DNA of 64,000 nt from Kibdelosporangium philippinense (GTDB lineage Bacteria; Actinomycetota; Actinomycetes; Mycobacteriales; Pseudonocardiaceae), in assembly GCF_021390435.2 (NCBI RefSeq), contig NZ_JAJVCN010000001.1:3534001-3598000 (forward strand), read 5' to 3'. The translations under genes and the position numbers were made by a program. Shown piece after piece: positions 43,674 to 52,631 of this stretch; position 1 is the first letter of the stretch; the number at the start of each line of letters is the position of its first letter. The notes beneath the pieces are model-generated. The model worked only from the letters and a program-made list of their open reading frames with translations. It had not been told where the DNA came from and made no database searches.

Positions 43674-44534
43674 GTGAGCACCCTTGCCTTGGAGTTGTTC
43701 TCGGAAGTACGCCCACGGCTGTTCGGGATCGCGTACCGCATGCTCGGTAGCGCGGTCGACGCCGAAGACCTGCTGCAAGAAGTCTGGTTGCGTTGGCAGA
43801 ACTACGACCACGCCGAGGTGAAGAACCCCGCTGCCTTCCTGGCGACGGTCACCACTCGGCTGGCGATCAACGCTGGGCAGACCGCGCGTGCGCGGCACGA
43901 AACTTACGTCGGGCCGTGGCTGCCCGAGCCGGTCGACACCTCGTCGGACCCGCAGCTGGGCGCCGAGCGGGATGCGGCGCTGGAGATCGCCGTGCTGGTC
44001 CTGCTGGAAAAGCTCACGCCTACCGAGCGGGCTGCCTACGTCCTGCGGGAGGCGTTTGACTATCCGTATCCGCAGATCGCGGAGATTATCCAGGTCAGCG
44101 AGGCCTCGGCGCGTCAGCTGGTCAGCCGGGCGCGTAAGCATCTGGCCGCCGAGCGTCGGACGCCGGTGACCCCTGAGGAACAGCGCAGGCTGCTGACCGC
44201 GTTCATCGCGGCCGCGAAGAACGGGGACATGGCTGAGCTGGAGAAATTGCTTGCCGCGGATGTCGTGAGCTACGCGGACAGCAATGGCGCGGTCCGGATG
44301 GCGTCCAAGGTTCCGCTGTTCGGCCTGCCGGTTGTCGCGAAGGTCATCGTGGCGTACGCGCACTCGTTCTGGGAGGGCGTGGACGTCACGTTCACCGAGG
44401 TCAACGGGCTGCCCGCAGCCGTTCTGCGCAAGGACGGGCAGCCGTATGGCGTGGTCAGCATCTCGACCTCGGAAAACGGCATCGACCAGGTGCTGTGGCT
44501 GATGAACCCGGAAAAATTGGCGCAGTTTCGCTGA
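43674..44534 (+). CDS. sigJ: ECF sigma factor, SigJ type with SnoaL-like tail
   Basis: A 286-residue ECF41/SigJ-type sigma factor. Region 2 is LFSEVRPRLFGIAYRMLGSA, VDAEDLLQEVWLRWQNYD. Region 4 is LTPTERAAYVLREAFDYPY, IAEIIQVSEASARQLVSRAR. The C-terminal 110 residues form a SnoaL-like domain (LLTAFIAAAKNGDMAELEKL), which regulates activity in this group. GTG start; TACAGT ends 6 bases upstream (leaderless). ECF41 factors are usually paired with a downstream oxidoreductase or carboxymuconolactone decarboxylase gene. Here the next native gene is an NAD(P)H-binding protein, now separated by an IS1182-family element. Confidence 0.88.
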   Translation: MSTLALELFSEVRPRLFGIAYRMLGSAVDAEDLLQEVWLRWQNYDHAEVKNPAAFLATVTTRLAINAGQTARARHETYVGPWLPEPVDTSSDPQLGAERDAALEIAVLVLLEKLTPTERAAYVLREAFDYPYPQIAEIIQVSEASARQLVSRARKHLAAERRTPVTPEEQRRLLTAFIAAAKNGDMAELEKLLAADVVSYADSNGAVRMASKVPLFGLPVVAKVIVAYAHSFWEGVDVTFTEVNGLPAAVLRKDGQPYGVVSISTSENGIDQVLWLMNPEKLAQFR

Positions 44535-44713
44535 GGGTGTCCCAGAAGGCTGTCACAGTTCGGTCGTTGGCCCTGTCTTAGTGGTTGCGATCGGAAGTTC
44601 GTTGGGGGTATCCGGCGGATCCAGGTTTTCGCTGAGTGTGCCGGGCAAAGGGGCCGGTACCGGTGTTGTACCGGCGCCTTTGGCCGGTGCTGCCCAGAGG
44701 AAAATCTGGCTAG

Positions 44714-46505
44714 GAGGCCGCTGAATTAGGGTGGTTTGCGGGTTGGTTGTCACCGAGTGATGGCAGGCGAGGACCTGGGCCTTGCTGATTCATGGGCGAT
44801 GCTGGGCGTTCAGGGAGCCCAGGGCGGTTGCTCGACGAGGTTCACAACCCCCAAGACTGGGGGTTGGGCCGTGGTTTCCCTCAGGTAGCCAGGGTCCAAG
44901 CGCCCGCCGCATGGGTCAGGCCGCGACCGATGAGGTTGCGGAGGTTCAAGGCTGCGGTGCGGCGTTTGAGCCAGGCGTTGTTCTTGCCGGTGCCTAGATA
45001 TCGGAGTTTGAGACGTCGGCCACCGCGGCTGGCGATCTGGGAGATGACCCGTTCCACGTTGGGGCGGAACGTCCTGTAGCTCTCGCGCAGTTCGGGCTTG
45101 TCCGCCCAGTCGCGTCGGGCTTGGCGCAGCAGGTCATCTCGTGGGTGCAGAACGATTTTACGGCCGGTCTTGGACGTGGTGCACTGTGCACGCAGTGAGC
45201 AGGCACGACAGAGAGCGCCAAAGGTGGCGACCCGGGTCCGGCTGATCGGGCGGGTGATGTCGTTGGGGCAGGTGACCGTGCCCGCTTGCTCGTCCACGGT
45301 GAAGTCGTCCACGGTGAATCCGCCCTCGACCGGAGCCCGCAGCGGCTTGGGCTTGATCACCGCCTCATGCCCGGCATCGTCGATCCCACCGCGTAGATCC
45401 CCTGTGCCATAGGCGGAATCGCCGTACCACGCGCGCTTGCCGTCCTCGGCGTCGAGGAACTCCTCGGCCACAGCGGGGTCGGAGTTCTCCGTGCCGGCGG
45501 CCGTGGTCACCTTCTCGTCGGTGACGATCCCGGTCTCGGGCTCGGCCGCCACGTGCGCCCGATACCCGTCCCGCCGGTTCTCCGGGGACTTGCGGGTATG
45601 CCGCGCATCCGGATCCACTGTGGACACCACCCGGTCCGGGGCGACCTTGCGGGCGATCCGCCACCGCCCATCAGTGCCGTCACTGCCCTCGGCGGGCTCG
45701 ACATCCTGACCGGCGACCAACGCCAGCAACGCCAACGCGAACTCCGCGTCGCCTTCCAGTTCGGTATCGGCCAGCGCCGCCACCAGCGCGTTCGCATCGT
45801 TGACCAGCGCGGAGACCAGCGCGTCCCTGGCGGCCGGGTCGTCCCAGTCGATCCTCGGCTTGTCCGGCCGACTGTAGTCATGGCCGGTACACACCTTCGC
45901 GATCTGCCCCGCCGCGCCGGGCACCTGCCGATCCACCCGCCGGATCGCCGAGATCAGCTGGGTGATGGTGTCCTGGGTGGCGACCGCGTCGGCCAGGATC
46001 GTGGAATCCACCGCCCGCTTGCGGCGGCCACGCAGGATCCCGGTCTCCTCGACGACCGTGCGCACCGCGTCGTTGATCCGATGCGGCCGCCCCGAGGTGG
46101 CCAGTCGTTTGCGCCAGTACACCAGCGTCGAGGGGTCGAATCCCTTGTCGTCCAATGCCATCCCGGTCGCGACCTTCCACCGCAGGTCACACCGGGCCGC
46201 CTCAGCGGTCTCCCGATCCGAGAGATCATGCAGGGTCTGCAACACCAGGATGGAGGCCATCACCGACGCCGGGATCGAGGGCCGTCCCTTGCCCGAGGGG
46301 AACAGATCCTCGAACTCTCCATCGGGGAACAGATTCCGGCGATGCCCGGCCAGGAACGCGAACATGCTCCCCGCCGGGACCAGATGACCGACCAGCGCCT
46401 CCGCGTCCAGCAGCTCCCGATCACCACGCTCCACACCCTGCATGAAACGATTCTCCCAGCTCAAACCCACATCCTGGGGCGACACGCCGATTATTCAGCG
46501 GCCTC
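44714..46505 (-). mobile_element. IS1182-family insertion sequence, 1792 bp, with CTAG target duplication
   Basis: The left end GAGGCCGCTGAATTAGGG and the inverted right end GAGGCCGCTGAATAATCGG match over their first 15 bases. Both sides are flanked by CTAG (44710-44713 and 46506-46509), a 4-bp duplication of a palindromic target as described for this family. One long transposase gene is encoded on the minus strand. It separates sigJ from the NAD(P)H-binding gene. Confidence 0.92.
44881..46485 (-). CDS. IS1182-family DDE transposase
   Basis: A 534-residue intact transposase. N-terminal DUF772 region: FLAGHRRNLFPDGEFEDLFP and VLQTLHDLSDRETAEAARCD. DDE elements: RAVDSTILADAV, RAWYGDSAYGTGDL and the RNVERVISQIASRGGRR-like stretch near the C-terminus (NVERVISQIASRGGRRLK). 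A zinc-ribbon-like segment, CRACSLRAQCTTSKTGRK, is also typical. GTG start; no frameshift needed. The element may still be mobile. Confidence 0.93.
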   Translation of the reverse strand: MSPQDVGLSWENRFMQGVERGDRELLDAEALVGHLVPAGSMFAFLAGHRRNLFPDGEFEDLFPSGKGRPSIPASVMASILVLQTLHDLSDRETAEAARCDLRWKVATGMALDDKGFDPSTLVYWRKRLATSGRPHRINDAVRTVVEETGILRGRRKRAVDSTILADAVATQDTITQLISAIRRVDRQVPGAAGQIAKVCTGHDYSRPDKPRIDWDDPAARDALVSALVNDANALVAALADTELEGDAEFALALLALVAGQDVEPAEGSDGTDGRWRIARKVAPDRVVSTVDPDARHTRKSPENRRDGYRAHVAAEPETGIVTDEKVTTAAGTENSDPAVAEEFLDAEDGKRAWYGDSAYGTGDLRGGIDDAGHEAVIKPKPLRAPVEGGFTVDDFTVDEQAGTVTCPNDITRPISRTRVATFGALCRACSLRAQCTTSKTGRKIVLHPRDDLLRQARRDWADKPELRESYRTFRPNVERVISQIASRGGRRLKLRYLGTGKNNAWLKRRTAALNLRNLIGRGLTHAAGAWTLAT

Positions 46506-46598
46506 CTAGCGGGAAGCTGGGCCGTCGAGACCCCCGACAGACTTCCGATCGTGACCACTTAGCTGACGACCGAGCTAGCACCCAGTGAAAGGCGCACC

Positions 46599-47333
46599 AT
46601 GAAGATCGTCGTCCTCGGCGGATCCGGCCTGATCGGCTCCAAGGTCATCGCTCATCTGACCAGCCACGGCCACGAGGCGGTCGCGGCGTCACTCCAGTCC
46701 GGGGTGAACGTCCTCACCGGCGAGGGCCTCAAGGAAGCACTGGCTGGCGCGGACGTCGTACTCGACGTCACCAACTCGCCGTCGTTCGCCGACGACGACG
46801 TGATGGACTTCTTCCGTACCTCGACCGAGAACCAGATCGCCGCCGAGCGTGAGGCAGGCGTCGGCCACCACGTCGCGCTGTCGATCGTCGGTGCCGACCT
46901 GCTTCCGGACAGCGGCTACCTGCGGGCGAAGGTCGCGCAGGAGAACCTGATCAAGTCATCGGGTGTCCCGTACACCATCGTGCGCTCCACCCAGTTCTTC
47001 GAGTTCGGCAAGGCCATCGCCGATTCGGCGACCCAGGACGGAGTTGCCCGGCTGTCCAGTGGCGCTGTCCAGCCGATCGCGTCCGACGACGTGGCCAGGA
47101 TGGTCGCCAAGGCGACCGCGGGCGCCCCGGTGAACGGCGTCATCGAGATCGGTGGCCCGGAGAAGTTCTCGATGGCCGAGTTCGCCAGCAAGGCCCTTGC
47201 CCGCGAAGGCGACACTCGTGAGGTCATCGCCGACCCAGCCGCGCCCTACTTCGGCACGCTCATCCACGAGGAGCTCGTCCCGGGTCCCGACGGTCAACTC
47301 GGCGAGACCCGGTACGACGACTGGGGCAAGTGA
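46599..47333 (+). CDS. NAD(P)H-binding (NmrA/atypical SDR) protein
   Basis: A 244-residue Rossmann protein of the NAD(P)-binding_10/NmrA type: KIVVLGGSGLIGSKVIAHL, GADVVLDVTNSPSFADDDV, HHVALSIVGADLLPDSGYLR and SGVPYTIVRSTQFFEFG. It lacks the Tyr-x-x-x-Lys pair of classical SDRs. Close relatives sit directly behind SigJ/ECF41 sigma factors, and here sigJ lies just beyond the IS1182 element. The TGA stop abuts the minus-strand GH2 stop without a gap. Confidence 0.85.
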   Translation: MKIVVLGGSGLIGSKVIAHLTSHGHEAVAASLQSGVNVLTGEGLKEALAGADVVLDVTNSPSFADDDVMDFFRTSTENQIAAEREAGVGHHVALSIVGADLLPDSGYLRAKVAQENLIKSSGVPYTIVRSTQFFEFGKAIADSATQDGVARLSSGAVQPIASDDVARMVAKATAGAPVNGVIEIGGPEKFSMAEFASKALAREGDTREVIADPAAPYFGTLIHEELVPGPDGQLGETRYDDWGK

Positions 47334-50300
47334 TCAGCTCAGCTTGGGTGTGCTGTTGTACGCCTCGGCCAGTAGACGGGGATGGCTGACCGAGCGTTGC
47401 GGGTTGATCGTGACCGTCCGGCTTTCCCCTGGCAGCAACCAGAAGTAGTTGTCGCCGTACAGAGTCGGCAGGACACGGTCAGTCCCGTTGCGTTCCCGCA
47501 GTGACAGCCGGACCATCGCGGCAACGGTCTTGCCCGTGTTGCGGATCGTTGCCGTGTATCCGTCCTTTGTGGAGCTCATGGTCACTGCGAGCTGCGTGTA
47601 GGACAGCTGGTTGAGCGCCCGCATCGACGTGTCGGTGCGGTAGCGCCAGTAGGTGTTCTCGGAGATCACCGCGCCGCCCGCGTCGGTCATGGTCAGCCGC
47701 AACAGATGGAACGCAGGCAGCGTGTCATCGAACGGCACCGTGAACGTGGACGTGGTCTACGATGGCGCGACATCGATCTTCTGCTCCTGAGGCGCCCCAA
47801 TGGTTTTGCCGTCCAAGCCGAACAGTTGCGCCCTGACCGTCACGCCGGACAAGGCCGTGGCGGTGTGGTTGATGGCAGTTACTTGCCAGTTTTGCAGGTT
47901 GGCCTGAATGTGCCGTTGCTCGCAGCCTTTCCTGGCGCCGTAGACGCTGCCGTTGACGTCCATGTCGTAGTCATAGGTCTGCCAGACCGTGCTGTGCCAC
48001 GCCGGATGCGACATCCACAGCAGAACACCGGACGCGTCGTTCCACAGCCTCGTGTTCCAGGCTTCGAAGATCGCGCGCATGCTCTCGTAGTTGACGAACT
48101 GCGCCTTGCGGCAGAACTCGGCAAGGCTGGTCGACGGCGCGAGCCTGGCGTCGATCGCGGCCTGATATCCCTGCGGCTGCTGGTTTCCGTTGGTCGACCA
48201 GTCGTGCATGTACCACGCGGCACCGATCGGCCAGCCCGATTCCCCGGGCCCGACGAGGTTGCGCATACTCTCCACAACGGACACCGTCGGCAGGCCGATC
48301 TCGCTCCAGAAACCGGATTTTCCGCCGGTGGCCTCGAAACTGAAGTACTGCCGCGGGTCCAGCCAGCGGTAGGTGCCGTCGCCGGTGATCACACCACTGG
48401 CCGAGTTGGGCGCGTACAGCATGTCGGTGTTGCTTTCGACAATTTCGCGCAGCACCTTGTCGACGGACGATGGCGGGCTGCCCTCGTTACACCCGAACCA
48501 CACGGTCGCGCAGGCGTGCGAGCGGTAACGCAGCACGGTGTCCTTGGCCTGCACGAAAAACGTGTCATGGTTGTCTGGATCGTAGCCCCAGCCGAGCCAG
48601 AACTCGTTCCACAGCAGGATTCCGTACTTGTCGCACGCCTGGAACAGTTCCTCGCGATAGGACGAGCCGACCCAGTTACGGATCAGCGTGAAGTTCATGT
48701 CCCTGTGCAACGCCACCGCCGCGTCGACCCGCGAGGCAGGCATGCGGCGCAGCAGTTCGTCCCAGCCCCAGCTACCGCCGCGGGCGAACACCTTGACGCC
48801 GTTGACAATGAGGACAAGTGGCTTCGGCGCGTTGTCCACAGACGACACATCGGTCCAGGACTGGCCGTCCTGTGAGACCTGGATCTTGAAGGTCGCCGCG
48901 TACGCCGTCTCCCAGGTCAGCACGACCCGGTCGAACGTCACCGCCGAGCCGAAGTCGACCTGGACCCACTCATTGTCCTGGTAGTTCGAGGTCCAGCGCG
49001 ACCCGGAGTTGCCGTCGAAGGCATTGGCAGGCGAGGTACCGTCCGCTGAGGACGATGCCTCGGCCGTCTTGTTCAAAGCCAAGTCGGTGCCCGCGGATTT
49101 GCTGTCCACAACGGACATCGACCACAGCGAGAAGCCCCAACTGGTGGCGCGCCTGCCACCCTGCATTCGGACGTACCGGGCCTGCTGTGGCGCGAAGTCG
49201 ACCTTCTGCTCGGCACGGCCGTCGACGACCGTGATCGGCAGGTCGTATTGGTACTGGATCTGCCGGATACCGATCTTCTGGGTCTTGCGGTCGCTGACCG
49301 TGCTGCCAATCGCCGCTGTGACGGTCAGCTCGTGCAAGGTCGGGTCGCCGTAACCGTTGGGCCACCACAGTTTCGGGTTCTGGATCCGCATCTGGGCGTG
49401 CGTCTTCGGCGCGAAGACAACGGCGACTTCCTGGCCTGCGGGCACAGTGACCGTGGAGCTGATCTTGATCCCGTTGAACGCCGCGGTCACGGTCGTGCGC
49501 TGCGCGGTCGGAGCGACGTTGCGGACCGGCACGGTCAGCGTGACCTCGGCAGTGGACAGGTTCGGCACAACGCTGTCGACGCGAAGATCACCCACGAGCA
49601 CAGCACCGGTCGACCGGAGCCGGACGTGGTTCCAGATACCCGAAGCGCGGTCACGAACCGCGGGCATCCAGTCCCACCCGGACGCGGCCAGATAGGTCGG
49701 CGAGTTCTTGAACATCGTCGTGTTGGCGCTGACCCACGCCTCCCCGCGAACCCCCTTGTCACCGGGGCTGCCGGGGAACGGCATCGGCGAGATCTTCACG
49801 GCGAGGTTCTGGTCGGCGTTGCGACGCAGCGCTGCGGTCACGTTCAGCACCGAACGGCCGAACGCCGAGACGATGGATCCGATTTTGGCTCCGTTGAGCC
49901 AAAATTCCGCTTCGTGGTTGATGCCGTCGAACTCCAACCAGATGTACTTACCCGTGCTGGTGTCCAGGCCGCGCGGCACGCTGAACGTGCGGCGATACCA
50001 CCACGCGTGCCGGGACAGCGCCTCCGGGATCTTCAGGTTGTTCATGCCGTACACCGGATCCGGCAGGTGTCCTTGCTCGACAAGCGAGGCCAGCACTGTG
50101 CCGGGCACGGTCGCGGGCACCCAGCCGCGCGTGTCAACTGACGGGCCGGACAGCACAGCACCGTCGGAGCTCGGCGCGAAGTCCTGCATGGTCAGCACCC
50201 AGCCGGACTCGATCGGCACCGACCCATCGGGCGCGACGGTCAACGCGGGCGGGTTGTCCCGGTCGCGGACCGGCCAGTTCGTCCAGCCGCGCACGGCCGG

Positions 50301-50931
50301 GCGGTTGTCCCTGCTCGTGCCGTAGACCTGGAAGCCGTTGAGGCCCACCAGGTTGGTGTTGGACCGGCGTGACGACGAGAACCGGACCCATCGCGTCCGG
50401 ACGGTCGGCGTCAGCGGGATGTTGACCACGCCTCCGGCGCCGGACTCGGTCCGGTAAACCGTCCGCCAGGTCCGGCCGTCCTCGGAAACGTCCAGGTCAA
50501 AGATCGTGGCGTAGCTCGACTGGATCTCGTTGCCCAACGTCCGGTCACGCGGGCCGTTCGCGTCGAACGGGCCGTCACCAGGCTTGGCCTCGAAGGTGAG
50601 CACGACCGAGCTGACGTCGCACCGGCCCTGCAAGTCCACAATGAGCCACTGCGAGTCACCCTGTGCCGCGCGCCAGCCCGATCCCTGCACGCCAACCTGT
50701 GCGAGACCGTCCACAGCGAACTCGGCCGGGGTGGCCGCGTAGTCCGTCGACGAGACCGTCACCGGCCGGAACAGTGCGAGGTCACTGAGCTGTCGTTGCA
50801 CGTCAACCTGGTCGGGAGCGGCCGTGGGCGACACCGGGCACCATGGTGGTCAGGCCGAAGCCGGCGAGTAAGCCGGATCCGGTGGTCAACACCTGACGCC
50901 GGGAAACACCGCCGCCGTCGTCATGCGCCAT
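47334..50931 (-). pseudogene. Tat-exported GH2 glycoside hydrolase with discoidin domains, broken in two places
   Basis: The repaired protein would be about 1200 residues. ATG 50931 (GGAG 6 bases upstream) starts a Tat signal, VSRRQVLTTGSGLLAGFGL. This is out of frame with the mature part, so a one-base shift lies near 50838. The longest open stretch (50834-47757, 1025 codons) holds an N-terminal F5/8C (discoidin) domain, the GH2 sandwich (WYRRTFSVP, EFDGINHEAEFWLNG), a second F5/8C domain (NKTAEASSSADGTSPANAFD) ahead of the barrel, and GH2 active-site regions WFGCNEGSPPS and FWSEIGLPTV. An in-frame TAG at 47757-47759 cuts off the last 141 codons. Resembles exo-beta-glucosaminidase-type GH2 enzymes; substrate uncertain. 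Confidence 0.82.
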
Positions 50932-51022
50932 TGCAAGCTCCGATCAGATCTTTGACAACGTTGACAGGAAGCTTCGGGGTACTCGGCGTGAAGGTCAAGA
51001 CGACAAAGTGGACAAGAAATTA

Positions 51023-51397
51023 TCAAGCGATGTACTGGGCGATCCCGTTACCGAACGACCAGTCCGTTGGCTGGTTTTCAACCAGATGGACAAATACGTT
51101 CCGCGGCTCGACCGACGTGTACTTCTCGACGAGCTCAGCGATCCGCTTGTACAGCGCCACTTTCTGCTCGGTCGTCCGGCCTGATCGGAACGTGATCGAC
51201 ACGAAGACAACGTCGTCATCCCGCTGAATGCCTAGGAAATTGGCGTCATAGCGGATTCCGTCGTGGCTGGTCAGGACCTGGAACTTGTCGTCAGGCGGAA
51301 TGCCGATCGTGTCCACCATGGCCTCATGGACAGCTCGGCCAAGCCCGTCGAGCCGATCGCTGTCGGCACGCATCGTGTCTATCCGGACAAACGGCAT
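51023..51397 (-). CDS. Tautomerase (4-OT/MIF superfamily) protein
   Basis: A 124-residue tautomerase fold protein starting MPFVRIDTMR, so Pro-1 (the catalytic base after Met removal) is present. It has YDANFLGIQRDDDVVFVSIT and later ELVEKYTSVEPRNVFVHLVE with the usual second beta-alpha-beta half. ATG 51397 follows GGAAGG and lies one base past the TetR stop (TGACATG), so the pair is an operon controlled by that repressor. Substrate unknown. Confidence 0.85.
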   Translation of the reverse strand: MPFVRIDTMRADSDRLDGLGRAVHEAMVDTIGIPPDDKFQVLTSHDGIRYDANFLGIQRDDDVVFVSITFRSGRTTEQKVALYKRIAELVEKYTSVEPRNVFVHLVENQPTDWSFGNGIAQYIA

Positions 51398-51398
51398 G

Positions 51399-51965
51399 TC
51401 AGTTCCCTTCCGGAAGGTGACCTTCCAGCAGGCCGAGGGCGCCATCGACCGCGTCGGCGTACACATCGGCCGATCCAGCGGCCCGCGCGAGCACGTAACC
51501 GCCTTGCAGAACCGCGACCAACGCGGTCGCTGTCGTCCGAGGGTCCAATCGGGACTCTTCGGCCAGGATCCCGGCGATCCGGTCGGTCAACCACGCGAAC
51601 GTGTCCTCGACCGGTTTACGCAGCGCCGAATCGGCCATCACGTCAGGATCCTGGGTCAGCCGCCCGACCGGACAGCCTCTGAGCGCGTCCCGTTCCCTGC
51701 GCAGGTAAGCCGCGATCCGGTCAAACGCCGGGCCGCGCTGAGTGAAAGCGGCCTCGGCCCTTGCCCGCAGGTCCTCAGCGTTTCGGGTGATCGCGGCCAG
51801 CGCCAGGTCGTGCTTGCCGCTGAAGTGGTGATACATGCTGCCCTGACCCGCGCCGGAGTGCGCCTGGATCGCTTTCGGGCTCGTTCCCACGTAGCCGCGC
51901 TCCCATAGCAGTTCCCGCGTGCTCTCGATCAGCCGTTCCCTGGTGTCCACCCGGCGAGTGTACAT
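51399..51965 (-). CDS. TetR family transcriptional regulator of the tautomerase
   Basis: A 188-residue TetR/LmrA-YxaF-like repressor. Helix-turn-helix: RERLIESTRELLWERGYVGT, SPKAIQAHSGAGQGSMYHHF then SGKHDLALAAI. The start codon lies in a TACTAGTA-centred palindrome, suggesting autoregulation. An in-frame GTG five codons later (VDTRERL) could also start. It is co-transcribed with the tautomerase. Confidence 0.87.
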   Translation of the reverse strand: MYTRRVDTRERLIESTRELLWERGYVGTSPKAIQAHSGAGQGSMYHHFSGKHDLALAAITRNAEDLRARAEAAFTQRGPAFDRIAAYLRRERDALRGCPVGRLTQDPDVMADSALRKPVEDTFAWLTDRIAGILAEESRLDPRTTATALVAVLQGGYVLARAAGSADVYADAVDGALGLLEGHLPEGN

Positions 51966-51977
51966 ACTAGTAGGTAC
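51960..51977. promoter_or_regulatory. Probable TetR operator (GTAC-N10-GTAC with TACTAGTA core)
   Basis: An 18-bp near-perfect palindrome centred on TACTAGTA. It overlaps the ATG of the TetR gene and lies in the gap to the divergent glyoxalase-like gene. Confidence 0.6.
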
Positions 51978-52073
51978 AGAGTGGATGGGCGATTGCCAGA
52001 TTGTTGACGCCGCAGGTCAGCGGCCTTTCCCACGGTTTGCCCGCGACGAGGCCGACCGGCGATCCTGTCGGCC

Positions 52074-52447
52074 ATGAAGCTGAAACTCGAAGTCGTGGTC
52101 CTGCCCGTGTCCGATGTAGACGTATCAAGGGAGTTCTACGAGGCCCTCGGCTTCCGGCTGGACGCTGACTTCCCGGTCAGCGAGAAGAACTTCCGGGTCG
52201 TGCAGCTGACCCCGCCCGGCTCGGAGTGCTCGATCATCTTCGGTGACGGTGTCACGGTCGCGCAGGCCTCGGCATCTCCGAGGTCTTCCACGACGCCGAC
52301 GGCGTGTTCCACCACGCGGGCACGGAAAACCGGGTCACCGGCCCGCACCCGAAGCGCGCCGACTACGGCTCCTTCGCCACATTCAGCGACCCGGACGGCA
52401 ACGGCTGGGTACTCCAGGAGGTGAAAGTCCGTGCTCCCGGACGATGA
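52074..52447 (+). pseudogene. VOC/glyoxalase-family protein with an internal deletion
   Basis: The N-terminal beta-alpha-beta-beta-beta half is intact (KLEVVVLPVSDVDVSREFYE, ALGFRLDADFP, ECSIIFGDGV). After TVAQ the frame changes near 52265, and the rest, ISEVFHDADGVFHHAGTENR then YGSFATFSDPDGNGWVLQEV, is in another frame. Comparison with the usual VOC layout suggests about 25 residues (the middle VVSDI strand and helix) are missing, i.e. a deletion that also shifted the frame. The final DPDGNGW metal-site motif survives. Confidence 0.8.
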
Positions 52448-52619
52448 CGTGATCGAGGTCCTGCTGGCCGTATTGAAGAAAACGGCCGCGGCGCACGGCG
52501 AATACGAAGAATCGCAACTGGGTGGCGAGTACGACGAGGAATGGCCAGAGTGGTACGCGGAGCACATGGCACAGAAGCTGCGGGACTCCGGCTACCGGAT
52601 CGTCAGATCACCAGACTAG
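52431..52619 (+). CDS. Small conserved-type acidic protein (62 aa)
   Basis: GTG start at 52431, overlapping the glyoxalase-like frame by 17 bases. The product is acidic and soluble: DDDVIEVLLAVLKKTAAAHG, then EEWPEWYAEHMAQKLRD. Short proteins of this form often follow VOC genes in actinobacteria, as I recall, but the role is unknown. The disulfide-reductase gene starts 12 bases later. Confidence 0.6.
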   Translation: MLPDDDVIEVLLAVLKKTAAAHGEYEESQLGGEYDEEWPEWYAEHMAQKLRDSGYRIVRSPD

Positions 52620-52631
52620 GAAGAGGGACAC

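Noticed and set aside
44553..44753. 66-codon minus-strand ORF after sigJ
   Set aside because: It crosses the left end of the IS1182-family element and is Pro/Thr-rich without a binding site, so it cannot be an ancestral gene.
40967..47759. TAG recoding (readthrough of amber codons in the hydrolase and the GH2 gene)
   Set aside because: TAG is used as an ordinary stop by intact genes here (GntP, SDR at 25433, kup), and the same regions carry frameshifts, so gene decay or sequencing error is simpler.
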